Assembly: GCA_005777415.1 (NCBI GenBank)
Contig: SXMI01000057.1
Coordinates: 1-33,473, forward strand
Origin: Actinomycetota bacterium
Lineage (GTDB): Bacteria; Actinomycetota; Acidimicrobiia; Acidimicrobiales; Microtrichaceae
Direction of reading: 5' to 3'
DNA: 33,473 bases
The notes below the pieces were generated by a model that worked only from the letters and a program-made list of their open reading frames with translations, was not told the DNA's origin and did no database searches. Shown piece after piece: positions 7,706-15,667 of the stretch. Position numbers and translations under genes: made by a program. Position 1 is the stretch's first letter; each line of letters begins with the position of its first letter.

Positions 7706-8508
7706 CCGCCGTCACGGGCGACCGCGCCCGTCCCCGGACGTCCAAGGGCTGGCTCGGTCCCGCGCCGCGCCACCACCCAACATCCCGTGCCCCGAGGTGG
7801 TCGAACTCCACGTCGGGCGGCGGCGTGCTCGAGTCGGGCGAACTGGTAGGCGGCCTGATCGAGGCTGCGGTTCGCGAGTTCGGTCGGTGGGTGGTCGGCG
7901 GGCTTCGGTCGCCGTCGACTCTGCCAGGCCAGCAGCCGCGCAATCGGCCAGGCCCAGCCGTGGACGTACCGGGCGTCGACGACGTGGAGTCCGCTGGAAC
8001 GGACGGACTCGGTGAGGTCCTCCAGTTCGAACCTGCGGACGCTGCTCCCCGAGAGGTCGATCTGTCGCCGGAGCCGTTCGTCGGCCGGTTCGTCGATCAG
8101 GAGCCCACCACCGGGTGCGACTGTGGCTGCGAGGCGTCCGACAGCGGCGCTCGGATCGGGGACCGACGCCTGGTTCAGGGCCCCGAAACAGCACACGAGG
8201 TCGAAGGTCCGACCACCGAGGAGCTCGTCCAGATCGTCGAGTCCGCCGAGATGGAACGTTGCGTCCGGCACCCGCTCGCTCAGGTACCGGCCGGCGACCG
8301 GAGACGGGTCGATCGCCGTGACCGGCCCGACGGCGGCGAGCGTCGCAGTGGTGCCCCCAGGTCCACAACCAACATCCAGGACCGCGTGACGACCATCGCG
8401 CTCGATCCCGAGTCGGTGGAGCGCGTCGTCGATCAGCAGTCGCCGGGCGCGAAAGAACCAGTGCCACGTGTCGATGGACGCGAGCCCCTCGATCTGGTCG
8501 CTCAACAT
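7702..8508 (-). CDS. SAM-dependent methyltransferase (class I)
   Basis: This 268-residue methyltransferase has motif I L-D-V-G-C-G-P-G-G at about residues 44-52. D67 in A-I-D-P-S lies at the end of strand 2, where it would bind the ribose. The later segment A-P-G-G-G-L-L-I-D-E-P (about 131-141) is the equivalent of the L-K-P-G-G turn. A leading W-H-W-F-F-R-A-R-R segment (about 15-23) resembles the N-terminus of methyltransferases found in O-antigen and glycan clusters, often followed by a lysine- or arginine-rich helix. ATG 8508 was chosen because GGAG lies eight bases upstream; the frame is open further upstream without family-like sequence. The acceptor is unknown, and a sugar hydroxyl is the contextual guess. 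Confidence 0.83.
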   Translation of the reverse strand: MLSDQIEGLASIDTWHWFFRARRLLIDDALHRLGIERDGRHAVLDVGCGPGGTTATLAAVGPVTAIDPSPVAGRYLSERVPDATFHLGGLDDLDELLGGRTFDLVCCFGALNQASVPDPSAAVGRLAATVAPGGGLLIDEPADERLRRQIDLSGSSVRRFELEDLTESVRSSGLHVVDARYVHGWAWPIARLLAWQSRRRPKPADHPPTELANRSLDQAAYQFARLEHAAARRGVRPPRGTGCWVVARRGTEPALGRPGTGAVARDGG

Positions 8509-8544
8509 CAGCCGCACTCCGCCTGCCGAACCCGCTCCGGGCCC

Positions 8545-8550
8545 ACTGTA
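8545..8550 (-). promoter_or_regulatory. Weak -10-like element upstream of the methyltransferase
   Basis: Reading on the minus strand, TACAGT fits the actinobacterial TANNNT -10 pattern about 37 bases before ATG 8508. No convincing -35 sequence sits 16-18 bases upstream. A strong hairpin separates this gene from the RCC1 gene, which makes a separate promoter plausible. Confidence 0.2.
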
Positions 8551-8650
8551 CGCAATCAGCCCTCGGGTTGGCCACGGCGAGCCGGCCGTCTGGAGTGGGG
8601 ATCCGAGCGGTTCCACTTCCCCCGGCTGCAGCCCGAGCAGCCCTGTCGCC

Positions 8651-8674
8651 TCGACCGCTCAGTCGAGCGGTCGA
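8651..8674 (-). terminator. Strong hairpin across the RCC1 gene stop
   Basis: TCGACCGCTC (8651-8660) and GAGCGGTCGA (8665-8674) form a perfect 10-bp stem with a 4-base loop. The RCC1 stop codon (8661-8659 on the minus strand) spans the loop-stem boundary. There is no T-run. It is the longest perfect short-loop stem I found in the window and probably ends or attenuates transcription after the RCC1 gene. Confidence 0.5.
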
Positions 8675-9699
8675 CAGTCCACAGCACCACGAAGGGCGAC
8701 CGTGCACAGGGACGATCCGACGATGTCGAGGTCGACCACGTCGTCGACGTCGGACTGCTCCACCCGGGCTGGCGACCTCGGTCCCCAGCAGACGATCCCC
8801 TCGCCGGTGAGGGCGCAGCTCGCCGTTTCGCCCACGGCGACGGCGGTGGCGCCGCGGACCCCGTCGATCGGGGCTGCCGTCGGTGGTCGGATGGTCGGTG
8901 GCCGGCCCAGCGGCGCGTCGACCTGGGCCCCCCAGCACCACACCGATCCGTCGTCCCGGACAGCGCACGTCGTGGCGAGTTGGGAGTCGATCGCCGTCAC
9001 CCGATCGAGCCCCGTCACGGCGACCGGCTCGGTCCGGTCGACCCGGTCGCCGGTGCCGAGTTGGCCGACGCTGTTCAGGCCCCAGCAGCCGACCGTGTCC
9101 CGAACCGACAGTGCGCAGCTGAATCCGGCACCGGCGGAGAGTGCGACGGTGTCGGCGGCCCCCTTCGTGCGTGCTGGGACGAGTCGTGTCGTCCTGCTCC
9201 CATCACCGAGCTGACCCGAGTCGTTCGCTCCCCAGCACCGAACCTGGCCGTCGGCGGCCACTGCGCACGCGTGGCTCCGCCCGGTCGACAGTCCGACCGC
9301 CCCGGTCACCTCGGGCACTGCCGTGGTGGGACCACCGATCGTCAGGGTGCGACCGTCACCGAGTTGCCCTTGATAGTCCAGTCCCCAGCAGCGCACCTCT
9401 GCACGCTGTGCCACGGCGCAGGAGAAGTCCTCACCGACCGAGAGCAACTGGACGTCGCTGATGCCGTCCACTGTCCGGAGCTCGTCGAAGGAGTTCTCGG
9501 TGGTTCCGTCACCGAGCTGGGCGGTTCGGTTGTCCCCCCAGCAGGCGACTGTCCGGTCGACCCGGAGGACGCAGGCGTGCCGGTAATCGGCAGCGATGGC
9601 GGTCGCCTCGGCGTCGAAGGAGACATCGATCCGGTTGCACCCCACCAGCAGCAACGTGCCGAGCACGATGGCGAGTGGCGTCCGGTGGGGCAGCGTCAC
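8659..9699 (-). CDS. RCC1-repeat lipoprotein
   Basis: This 346-residue protein has a bacterial lipoprotein signal: a short basic start, hydrophobic residues 8-19 and lipobox L-V-G-C with C21 as the lipidated residue. The rest is about seven RCC1-type repeats of roughly 50 residues. The core is C-A-V, then about eight residues, then C-W-G-x-N-x-x-G-Q-L-G-D-G. Full G-Q-L-G copies are near residues 58-66, 110-117, 160-167 and 211-218; later copies decay, and the last ends at the C-terminus. Such repeats normally fold as a seven-bladed propeller, so about seven repeats fits one complete propeller. The start is GTG 9699, with GAGG about a dozen bases upstream. On the cell surface it could bind protein or glycan. 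Its role in the locus is unknown. Confidence 0.85.
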   Translation of the reverse strand: MTLPHRTPLAIVLGTLLLVGCNRIDVSFDAEATAIAADYRHACVLRVDRTVACWGDNRTAQLGDGTTENSFDELRTVDGISDVQLLSVGEDFSCAVAQRAEVRCWGLDYQGQLGDGRTLTIGGPTTAVPEVTGAVGLSTGRSHACAVAADGQVRCWGANDSGQLGDGSRTTRLVPARTKGAADTVALSAGAGFSCALSVRDTVGCWGLNSVGQLGTGDRVDRTEPVAVTGLDRVTAIDSQLATTCAVRDDGSVWCWGAQVDAPLGRPPTIRPPTAAPIDGVRGATAVAVGETASCALTGEGIVCWGPRSPARVEQSDVDDVVDLDIVGSSLCTVALRGAVDCRPLD

Positions 9700-9941
9700 G
9701 TCTCGATCAGTCCTCGTGGGTTGCGCCGCTGACGTACTGCGCTCGGGTCACCGACGGCCGTGCGGTGTGCCGTACCCGGCCCCGCCGGCGACGTGCGCCC
9801 CGGAGACCACGTTGCGACGGTGCGGTACGATGACCAATGTAGGCGGTGGATCCAAGGACCGGCGGGCACGGCGGACCATCCGGGCGGGGCGGTGGCGCAG
9901 GGTCCGACCATGGGCTGTGGCGTCGGGAGGAGCAGCAACGC
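9700..9941. promoter_or_regulatory. Divergent intergenic region with likely promoters
   Basis: This 242-base gap separates the divergent starts at 9699 (minus) and 9942 (plus), so promoters in both directions are expected. On the plus strand TACGAT (9826-9831) fits TANNNT, but no -35 is evident. On the minus strand TTGGTC (9837-9832) lies 17 bases from CAACGT (9814-9809), a poor match. I see no clear operator or structured RNA. Confidence 0.3.
9925..9932 (+). promoter_or_regulatory. Ribosome binding site that sets the start at 9942
   Basis: GGGAGGAG lies nine bases before ATG 9942. The other candidate, ATG 10059, has only weak CGAGG upstream. The chosen start leaves a hydrophilic N-terminus of about 40 residues, like that of the paralogue at 2662. 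Confidence 0.6.
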
Positions 9942-11300
9942 ATGGGTCGGTCGGCGGGTATCGAACCAGGAGTCGGGAGGTCACCTGTCGGCGGCTCCGA
10001 CCCCCGGGACGACCGAGCGCCGGAGGTCGACGATCGACCTTCCGAGGCCTCACCACTGATGGCACTCGACCGTCGGGACCCGGCCATCGTCCGAGTCCGG
10101 TTGCTCGTCGGTGCAGTCGTGTCGCTCATCTACTTCCCCGTGGTGTGGTCGGTCGCCCTGCGAACCGACATGGAGGCCCATCTCTTCACGGCCGAGCAGA
10201 TCGGGATCTCGGGCCAGGGGACCGGTCCGTACGGGTTGTTCGAACAACTGACCATCGCCGTGCGCGCGCTCCTCCCGGTCGGGGAACTCGGGTTGGTCGC
10301 CCCGGCGATGTCCGATCGCGTGTTCACCTGGGACCTCTCCGGAGTGTTGGTCGTCGTCGGCGCCGCAGTGGTCACCGCGGACCTGGTTGTGCGCCGCCTC
10401 GTCAACGCCATGGAGCAGGGTGGCCGGTCCCGTGTCGCGCTCTCGAGCGGTCTGGCGACGGTGGGCCTGATGGTCGTCACGCCGGTGACCCTGCTCACCG
10501 TTGCGCAGCAACACCTCTACGTTGGGTACGTCACCGTGACCATGTACCACAACCCCACGGTGACGCTGTCCCGGCCGTTCGCGATCGGGCTGTTCTGGCT
10601 GGTGGCGTCCCGGATGTACGGCCGCTCGAAGCTGACGACCGTCCTGTTGACCGTTGCTGTCTCGGTGCTCGTTCTCATGGCGAAGCCGAGCTTCACGACC
10701 TGCTTCCTCCCTGCAGTCGCGCTCGCCCTCCTCTGGGGGTGGCGTCGCCTTCGTTCCGTCGACTGGCGTCTGGTCGGGCTCGGATTCGTGTTGCCGTCGG
10801 TCCTGCTGCTCGCCGTCCAGTTGGTGCGCAGTCCGACGGGCGACTCGTCCGGCCTGGCGCTTGCGCCGCTCGTCGTGTTGCGTCGACTGGTGGAGCAGCG
10901 GGCCTCGTCACCGTGGTTCTTCCTGGTGTTCCTCCTCGCATCGACTCTCTTCCCCCTCACTGTGCTCGTCTGCGTCTCTGGTGCCTTGCGGGAACGGCTC
11001 CTACGACTCGCCTGGCTGACGCTGTTCGTGGCGCTGGGGTACTTCTTGCTCCTCGAGATCACGGTCTATGTCGATCCGGGCGACTTCCTGTGGGGCGCCC
11101 AGGTTGGGTTGTTCCTGGTGTTCATCGAGTCGACGGCGGTCGCGCTGCGGGTGCTCGGTCCAGGCGCCGGACTGGGCGGAGAACTCGATGGCAGTCTCAC
11201 CGTCCGTCGGCTCGTCACTGGCTCGGCCTTCGCACTCCACGTGGGATGTGGTGTCCTCTTCGCTGTGGTCGAGTACCTCCAGCCGGCGCGCTGGTGGTGA
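9942..11300 (+). CDS. Polytopic membrane protein, paralogue of 2662-4023; Wzy- or GT-C-like candidate
   Basis: The product is 452 residues, one fewer than its paralogue. A hydrophilic N-terminus of about 45 residues is followed by about ten hydrophobic helices. Motifs include F-P-V-V in the first helix, Y-H-N-P-T before a helix with S-R-P-F-A, M-A-K-P-S after a later helix, and a D-P-G-D-F-L-W loop near the C-terminus. Their order matches the other copy. H-N-P-T and K-P-S turns of this kind occur, as far as I recall, in uncharacterised membrane proteins of polysaccharide clusters, but I cannot name a family. The gene forms a single-gene plus-strand unit between two minus-strand units, ending in a shared hairpin. 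Polymerase or GT-C function is inferred; a flippase seems less likely because the typical Wzx pattern is not seen. Confidence 0.6.
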   Translation: MGRSAGIEPGVGRSPVGGSDPRDDRAPEVDDRPSEASPLMALDRRDPAIVRVRLLVGAVVSLIYFPVVWSVALRTDMEAHLFTAEQIGISGQGTGPYGLFEQLTIAVRALLPVGELGLVAPAMSDRVFTWDLSGVLVVVGAAVVTADLVVRRLVNAMEQGGRSRVALSSGLATVGLMVVTPVTLLTVAQQHLYVGYVTVTMYHNPTVTLSRPFAIGLFWLVASRMYGRSKLTTVLLTVAVSVLVLMAKPSFTTCFLPAVALALLWGWRRLRSVDWRLVGLGFVLPSVLLLAVQLVRSPTGDSSGLALAPLVVLRRLVEQRASSPWFFLVFLLASTLFPLTVLVCVSGALRERLLRLAWLTLFVALGYFLLLEITVYVDPGDFLWGAQVGLFLVFIESTAVALRVLGPGAGLGGELDGSLTVRRLVTGSAFALHVGCGVLFAVVEYLQPARWW

Positions 11301-11311
11301 TCAAGCGGAGC

Positions 11312-11331
11312 GCCCGCCCGGGTCGGCGGGC
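11312..11331. terminator. Hairpin between convergent genes
   Basis: GCCCGCC (11312-11318) pairs perfectly with GGCGGGC (11325-11331) around a 6-base loop, inside the 35-base gap between convergent stops at 11300 and 11336. It is probably a bidirectional terminator. No T-run is present. Confidence 0.55.
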
Positions 11332-11335
11332 TGGT

Positions 11336-12520
11336 TCAGCTGTCGAGGACTCCCCGGATCCAGTATGCGACGGCGCTTGCGACGGCGCTCGAGCTTCGGG
11401 TCGTTCGTACCTGTCGCGCCCCTGAGCCACCGAGTGCCCGGCGGCGGTCAGGTTGTCTGGCCAGGTCGACGATCGCCTGTGCGAGACCGACGACGTCCGG
11501 GTACTCCACGACAGTGCCGCAGGATCCCTCGGCGATCAGCTCCGTGACGCCGCCCGAGTCGAACGCCACGATCGGGAGGCCCCAACCGGCGGCCTCGGCG
11601 GTCACCAATGGAGCGGCGTCCTCCTTCGCTGTCGACAGCAGGATGTCGGCGTTCGCGAACTCCCGGGCCGGGTCGGTCAACGGTCCGGAGAAGGTCACGA
11701 CGTCGCTCAAGCCGAGCCGAGCGACCTCGAACTCGAGTGGCCACCGTGCCGGGTCATCCCCGGTCCCCCCGCCGAACCACCGGAACTGCCAGTCGATCTC
11801 CGGGGCGAGTCTCCGGCAGTGGTACGCGGTGACGACGAACAGTTCGGGCGCCTTGCGCCAGTCGGCCACACCCCCACCCAGGACGACGCACCGGTCGTCG
11901 ATGCTGGAACGATCCGGGATCGAGTCGGGTGGATCGACCGGAGGTGGGACCACGGTGACCATCTCCGGATCCACGCCGTGGTGGTCGACCACGTAGTCGC
12001 GCACGGCACCGGAGACCGCCAGGACGGCCCGGATCCGGGAGAGCAGTAGCCGCCGGTCCTCGCGGTCGAGGTTCCCCATCCATCCGGTCGACAGTTCGTG
12101 TCCGATGAGCGCCGTCGGTGCTTCGGGCACCATCCGCAGCAGTCTTACTCCGTCGGCGGTTGCCCCGTTGAGGAGCAGGAGGTCGGCCGGTTGGTTGCCG
12201 ATGCGCCGCAGGCTCAGCGAGCGGAGCACCGCTTGTTCTGCGGTCGGACCAGCCAGACGCCCGGCCACCCGACCGAGCCGACGATCTGGGGAGCGGAGGT
12301 CGAGGCGGGCCGTCCGGACCTCGCTCAGTTGCTCGTAGTCCGGCCGCAGTCCGCCAGGACGGGCCAGCACGACCTCGGTGTCGAAGCCGGGGTCGCTCGC
12401 CCGCCAGGCCCGGAGCAGACGGAGCAGGACGATGGGCGGCCCGCTGCGCTCGGCCCCGTGGGCCAGGAACCGGACCCGCGGTCGTCCCGTCGGTCGATCA
12501 GCCGAACTGGCCGTTGGCAC
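11336..12520 (-). CDS. Glycosyltransferase family 4 (GT-B)
   Basis: The 394-residue product has the two-Rossmann GT-B layout. The N-terminal half contains F-L-A-H-G-A-E-R-S-G-P-P, the acceptor-side glycine loop, and G-H-E-L-S-T-G. The C-terminal half has G-G-G-V-A-D-W-R-K-A, then F-S-G-P, then E-D-A-A-P-L-V-T-A-E-A-A-G-W-G. The last is the EX7E donor-site motif of retaining GT4 enzymes. It would transfer a sugar from a nucleotide donor to the growing repeat on the cytoplasmic side. GTG 12520 is the only reasonable start near the domain edge. It overlaps the 3' end of the kinase gene by 23 bases, with no strong ribosome site, so coupling to the upstream gene is likely. Donor and acceptor are unknown. 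Confidence 0.83.
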   Translation of the reverse strand: MPTASSADRPTGRPRVRFLAHGAERSGPPIVLLRLLRAWRASDPGFDTEVVLARPGGLRPDYEQLSEVRTARLDLRSPDRRLGRVAGRLAGPTAEQAVLRSLSLRRIGNQPADLLLLNGATADGVRLLRMVPEAPTALIGHELSTGWMGNLDREDRRLLLSRIRAVLAVSGAVRDYVVDHHGVDPEMVTVVPPPVDPPDSIPDRSSIDDRCVVLGGGVADWRKAPELFVVTAYHCRRLAPEIDWQFRWFGGGTGDDPARWPLEFEVARLGLSDVVTFSGPLTDPAREFANADILLSTAKEDAAPLVTAEAAGWGLPIVAFDSGGVTELIAEGSCGTVVEYPDVVGLAQAIVDLARQPDRRRALGGSGARQVRTTRSSSAVASAVAYWIRGVLDS

Positions 12521-14414
12521 CGTGGCCCGGCCCCGGGAGCGGTGGCGGTGTGACCGCCGAGTTGGAGGTGCCCGGTCCGGCGCTGAACGGCCCGGCGGCC
12601 GGCCCACTGGTGGGCACGACAGGCGGTGGTGCCTGCTGGGCGGGCGTCGTGACCGGATCGACGGTCGGCGGCGCCGGGGTCGCTGGAGGTGTGCTGGGCG
12701 CCGGAGCGGGCGGTGCCGTCGTGGCGGCCTGCTGCACCATCTCGGGCTCGAGTCGGGGCACGTCGGCCTTCTCCTTGCGGAACCGGCGTCGCTTGTTCTC
12801 CTTGATGCCGTAGTACTCGTAGAGCGAGCCGTAGGAGCCCTCGCCCGAGACGCCGTTGAGGATCGTCCCGACGATCGGACTGTCGACCTGACGCAGCCGC
12901 TCGAAGCACTGCTTGAGCTCTCGCTTGGAGGTCTTGCCGGAGGTGGCGATCACGAGGCAGGCGTCCGAGAGTCGGGACAGGACGAGCGAGTCGGTCACGG
13001 GGAGCACCGGCGGGCAGTCGAGCAGGATGATCTGGTGGCTCGGCCGCAGGGCGTCGATCACCTGGGCGGTGCGGTCGAGCGACAGGAGCTCTGACGGGTT
13101 CGGCGGCCGCGGCCCCGAGGGGAGCACTCGGATGTTCGGCTGGTTCGGCGCCTGCTGCACCGCCTCGTTGAGCGTCGCCGAGCCGACCAGCACCGACGTC
13201 AGACCGACGGAGCCGTCGACGTCGAAGAACTGGTGGATCCTCGGTCGGCGGAGGTCGCAGCCGATCACGACCACCGACATGCCGGCGTCAGCGAAGGCGA
13301 CGGCCAGATTGGCGACGGTCGATGTCTTGCCCTCTCCCGATGTCGCGCTCGTCAGCTGGATCACCGACATCTGACGGTTGAGTGCCAGGTACTGCAGCGA
13401 GGTCCGGATGCCGCGGTACGCCTCGGCGGTCACCGACATGGGTGAGCTGACCGTCGTGAGCCTGGGTTCGTCCCGGTTCTTCCAGTCGTCGTCGGTCGGG
13501 ATCAGTCCCAACGTGGGGAGACCCTTGCTGACTCGCTCGACGTCGGACGGGGCCCGGACGGAGTCGTCGAGCTGGTCGAGCAGGAAGGCCAGCCCGATGC
13601 CGATGAACATGCCGATCAGGGCGGCCTGGATCAGGTCCCTGATCAACTTGGGTGACACCGGGGACCCGGGGACCGTGGCCGGGTTGAGGATCTGGACACC
13701 GCCGGTGGTGGTGAGCCGCTCGGACAGCTGCAGGATCTGGAGGCGCTGCTGATAGTCGTTCAGCTGGGTCTGCAGTTCCTCGCGCTCGGCGCTGATCCGG
13801 TTGTTGAGGCGCTCCCGTTCCTGGACCGCCGTCACGTACTCGGGCGATTCCACCGGCAGGGTGGCGATGCGGTCGTCGAGCGCTGCGAGGGGCTGGTTCA
13901 GCTCGTCGACCTGCTTCTGGAAGTCGTTGATCTGCTGGCTCAACACCTCCTTCGACTTGGCCAGGTCGGCCACGATCGCGTTGAGGCGTTCGGACTGGTA
14001 GGTCTCGGCGTACAGGTTGACCTTCTCCGCCGCCACCACCGGGTCGGTGTCGGTGGCGCTCAGGATGATGATGTCGTCCTCGCCCCCGGACGCTGCGCTG
14101 ATGGTGATGGCGACGCCGTTGTTGGCCTTCTTGACGGCGTCCCGGATGGCGAGCGAGTTGATGATCTTCAGCTCGTTCTGGACGGCTCGGGTGGGGTCCA
14201 CCACCTGGGCCGACGGCTGGAAGATCGACTCCGACTGCTTCGACTGCAACAGCAGCTGCGCCGACGCCTGGTACACGGGCGTGGACGTCAGGTCGATGGC
14301 GGCGATCACGCCCATCGAGATCAGCATCGTGATGACGATGACCGGCCACCGGCGCTTGAGCACCGAGAGGTACTCGCCGATGTTGTTCTCGGTCGTCTCC
14401 TGCATGGGTTGCAT
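12498..14414 (-). CDS. Polysaccharide co-polymerase / BY-type tyrosine kinase (Wzc-like)
   Basis: This 638-residue protein joins a Wzz chain-length domain to a bacterial tyrosine kinase domain. Membrane helices lie near residues 24-42 and 262-280, with a Q/E/L-rich coiled-coil segment between them (about 150-235) outside the membrane. The kinase part has Walker A S-G-E-G-K-T (359-364), A' V-I-G-C-D (D387) and Walker B L-L-D-C-P-P (D466). A tyrosine cluster (about Y528, Y532, Y534 and Y535) is followed by a basic patch and an 89-residue Pro/Ala/Thr-rich tail without tyrosine. The family sets chain length and export by cycles of autophosphorylation; the phosphatase at 24245-24838 is the likely antagonist. 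ATG 14414 follows a G-rich ribosome site. A second in-frame ATG lies three codons later. Confidence 0.92.
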   Translation of the reverse strand: MQPMQETTENNIGEYLSVLKRRWPVIVITMLISMGVIAAIDLTSTPVYQASAQLLLQSKQSESIFQPSAQVVDPTRAVQNELKIINSLAIRDAVKKANNGVAITISAASGGEDDIIILSATDTDPVVAAEKVNLYAETYQSERLNAIVADLAKSKEVLSQQINDFQKQVDELNQPLAALDDRIATLPVESPEYVTAVQERERLNNRISAEREELQTQLNDYQQRLQILQLSERLTTTGGVQILNPATVPGSPVSPKLIRDLIQAALIGMFIGIGLAFLLDQLDDSVRAPSDVERVSKGLPTLGLIPTDDDWKNRDEPRLTTVSSPMSVTAEAYRGIRTSLQYLALNRQMSVIQLTSATSGEGKTSTVANLAVAFADAGMSVVVIGCDLRRPRIHQFFDVDGSVGLTSVLVGSATLNEAVQQAPNQPNIRVLPSGPRPPNPSELLSLDRTAQVIDALRPSHQIILLDCPPVLPVTDSLVLSRLSDACLVIATSGKTSKRELKQCFERLRQVDSPIVGTILNGVSGEGSYGSLYEYYGIKENKRRRFRKEKADVPRLEPEMVQQAATTAPPAPAPSTPPATPAPPTVDPVTTPAQQAPPPVVPTSGPAAGPFSAGPGTSNSAVTPPPLPGPGHGANGQFG

Positions 14415-14427
14415 CGAGTCCCCCCGC

Positions 14428-14445
14428 CCGGGACCTTCGTCCCGG
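14428..14445 (-). other. Hairpin in the leader of the kinase gene
   Basis: CCGGGAC (14428-14434) and GTCCCGG (14439-14445) form a perfect 7-bp stem with a 4-base loop, GAAG on the transcribed strand. It lies between the upstream glycosyltransferase stop (14501) and ATG 14414, just ahead of the G-rich ribosome site. It could be a terminator for the upstream gene or a leader structure that tunes kinase translation. Confidence 0.4.
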
Positions 14446-14500
14446 CGCTCTGGATGTCGGAGCCAAGTATGCCGGTGGTCGACGCGCTATTGCGATCGGT

Positions 14501-15667
14501 TCAGGTGGATTTGCCCACGCCGTCCGGGGTGAGGACCCGCTCGAGCATCCGGTCGTAGATCGACTCGATCGTCGCCGTGACGATCCGTTGGTCGTAGGTG
14601 GCCTCGACGGCCGCCCGTCCCCGCGCCCCCACGGCCCGCCGCTCGTCCGGTGACAGATCCAGCAGCTCCCGGATGGCATCGCCGACCTCGTGGGCATCAC
14701 GTGGTGCCGGGGTCCACCCCACTCCGGTCCCGCGCACCTGTCGGGTGATCTCGCCGGTGTCCGTGGCGACGAACGGCAGAGCACTGGCCATGTACTCCAG
14801 GACCACGAGTGGCCCGGTCTCGTTCTTGGAGGTCACGAGGCCGGCGTCCGCTCCGCGCAGCACCTCGGGCAGGTCGTCGCGTGGGCCTGCGATGGTGAGG
14901 AGTTCGTCGACACCCAGGTCGGCGGCCATGGAACTGCACCCGGCGAAGTACTCGGGGTCGGCGGTGGTGCTCCCCACGACGACGACCGAGCAGCGAGCCC
15001 GCTCGGCTTCGCTCAACGTCGCCAGTGCCCGAAAGAGGGTGGGGTGGTCCTTCTGGGGTCGGAAGTTCGCCACCATCACGAAGACGACGGTGTCGTCCGG
15101 GAGCCCGAACTCGCGGCGGAGGTCGAGTGGCTCCACGTCGGTGAACCGGTCGACATCGACGCCGCTGCGGACAAGGTGGACCCGCTCTGCCGGCAGACCC
15201 GCGGCGGCGACCGCCCAGTCGCAGAGCCGTTGGTCCACGCCCAGGTAGTCGTCGACGCCCCGCTGGACCGCCTCGCGGAGGCTCCGTGGCGCGCTCCGGT
15301 TGACGTGGAGCCAGCCGAAGTGGTCGTGGAAGACGTGTGGGAGGTCGACGGCGCCGAGGACCCGGCTGAGGGCGATGAACTTCATGGTGCCGCGACCGTG
15401 CGAGTGGATCAGGTCGATCTCCCGGTCGCGGACGAGTTGCCGGAAGGTGAGCACCTTGCGCAGGTCCCACGTGGCCGTGCGGCCCAGCGACACGTGCGCA
15501 ACGTCCGGGGCGAGCACGTCCACCAGCGGACCGCCTGAACGGGTGCTGCAGAACGTCACCCCGAACCGGTCCCGATCGAGGCTGTTCGCGATGTCGACGG
15601 CGACGCGCTCTGCGCCGCCCAGGTTCATCGAGTCGTTGACGACCAGCACGTTCGTCCGCTCAGGCAC
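14501..15667 (-). CDS. Glycosyltransferase family 4 (GT-B)
   Basis: The 388-residue GT-B enzyme shows N-L-G-G-A-E-R (about 15-21), the acceptor-side glycine loop typical of GT4. The middle region contains H-S-H-G-R-G and H-D-H-F-G-W. The start of the donor domain reads V-A-N-F-R-P-Q-K-D-H, and N-E-T-G-P-L-V-V-L-E near residue 300 is the EX7E motif. GTG 15667 is well supported: GGGAGG lies seven bases upstream, and the start overlaps the preceding glycosyltransferase stop by eight bases. The gene ends about 87 bases before the kinase gene, so one transcript may cover both. It likely adds an internal sugar of the repeat unit; specificity is not readable. Confidence 0.87.
   Translation of the reverse strand: MPERTNVLVVNDSMNLGGAERVAVDIANSLDRDRFGVTFCSTRSGGPLVDVLAPDVAHVSLGRTATWDLRKVLTFRQLVRDREIDLIHSHGRGTMKFIALSRVLGAVDLPHVFHDHFGWLHVNRSAPRSLREAVQRGVDDYLGVDQRLCDWAVAAAGLPAERVHLVRSGVDVDRFTDVEPLDLRREFGLPDDTVVFVMVANFRPQKDHPTLFRALATLSEAERARCSVVVVGSTTADPEYFAGCSSMAADLGVDELLTIAGPRDDLPEVLRGADAGLVTSKNETGPLVVLEYMASALPFVATDTGEITRQVRGTGVGWTPAPRDAHEVGDAIRELLDLSPDERRAVGARGRAAVEATYDQRIVTATIESIYDRMLERVLTPDGVGKST

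Noticed and set aside
8659-9699. Tandem DNA repeat in the RCC1 gene
   Set aside because: The protein repeats are clear, but the DNA of the repeats has diverged. It is not a nucleotide-level tandem array or a CRISPR.
7660-9732. A 690-codon plus-strand open frame across the methyltransferase and RCC1 genes
   Set aside because: It runs antisense to two well-supported genes, and its translation shows no domain or signal.
9596-11425. A 609-codon plus-strand open frame overlapping the second membrane protein gene
   Set aside because: It is in another frame of the same strand with Arg/Gly-rich composition. The alternative frame encodes the paralogous membrane protein with a good ribosome site.
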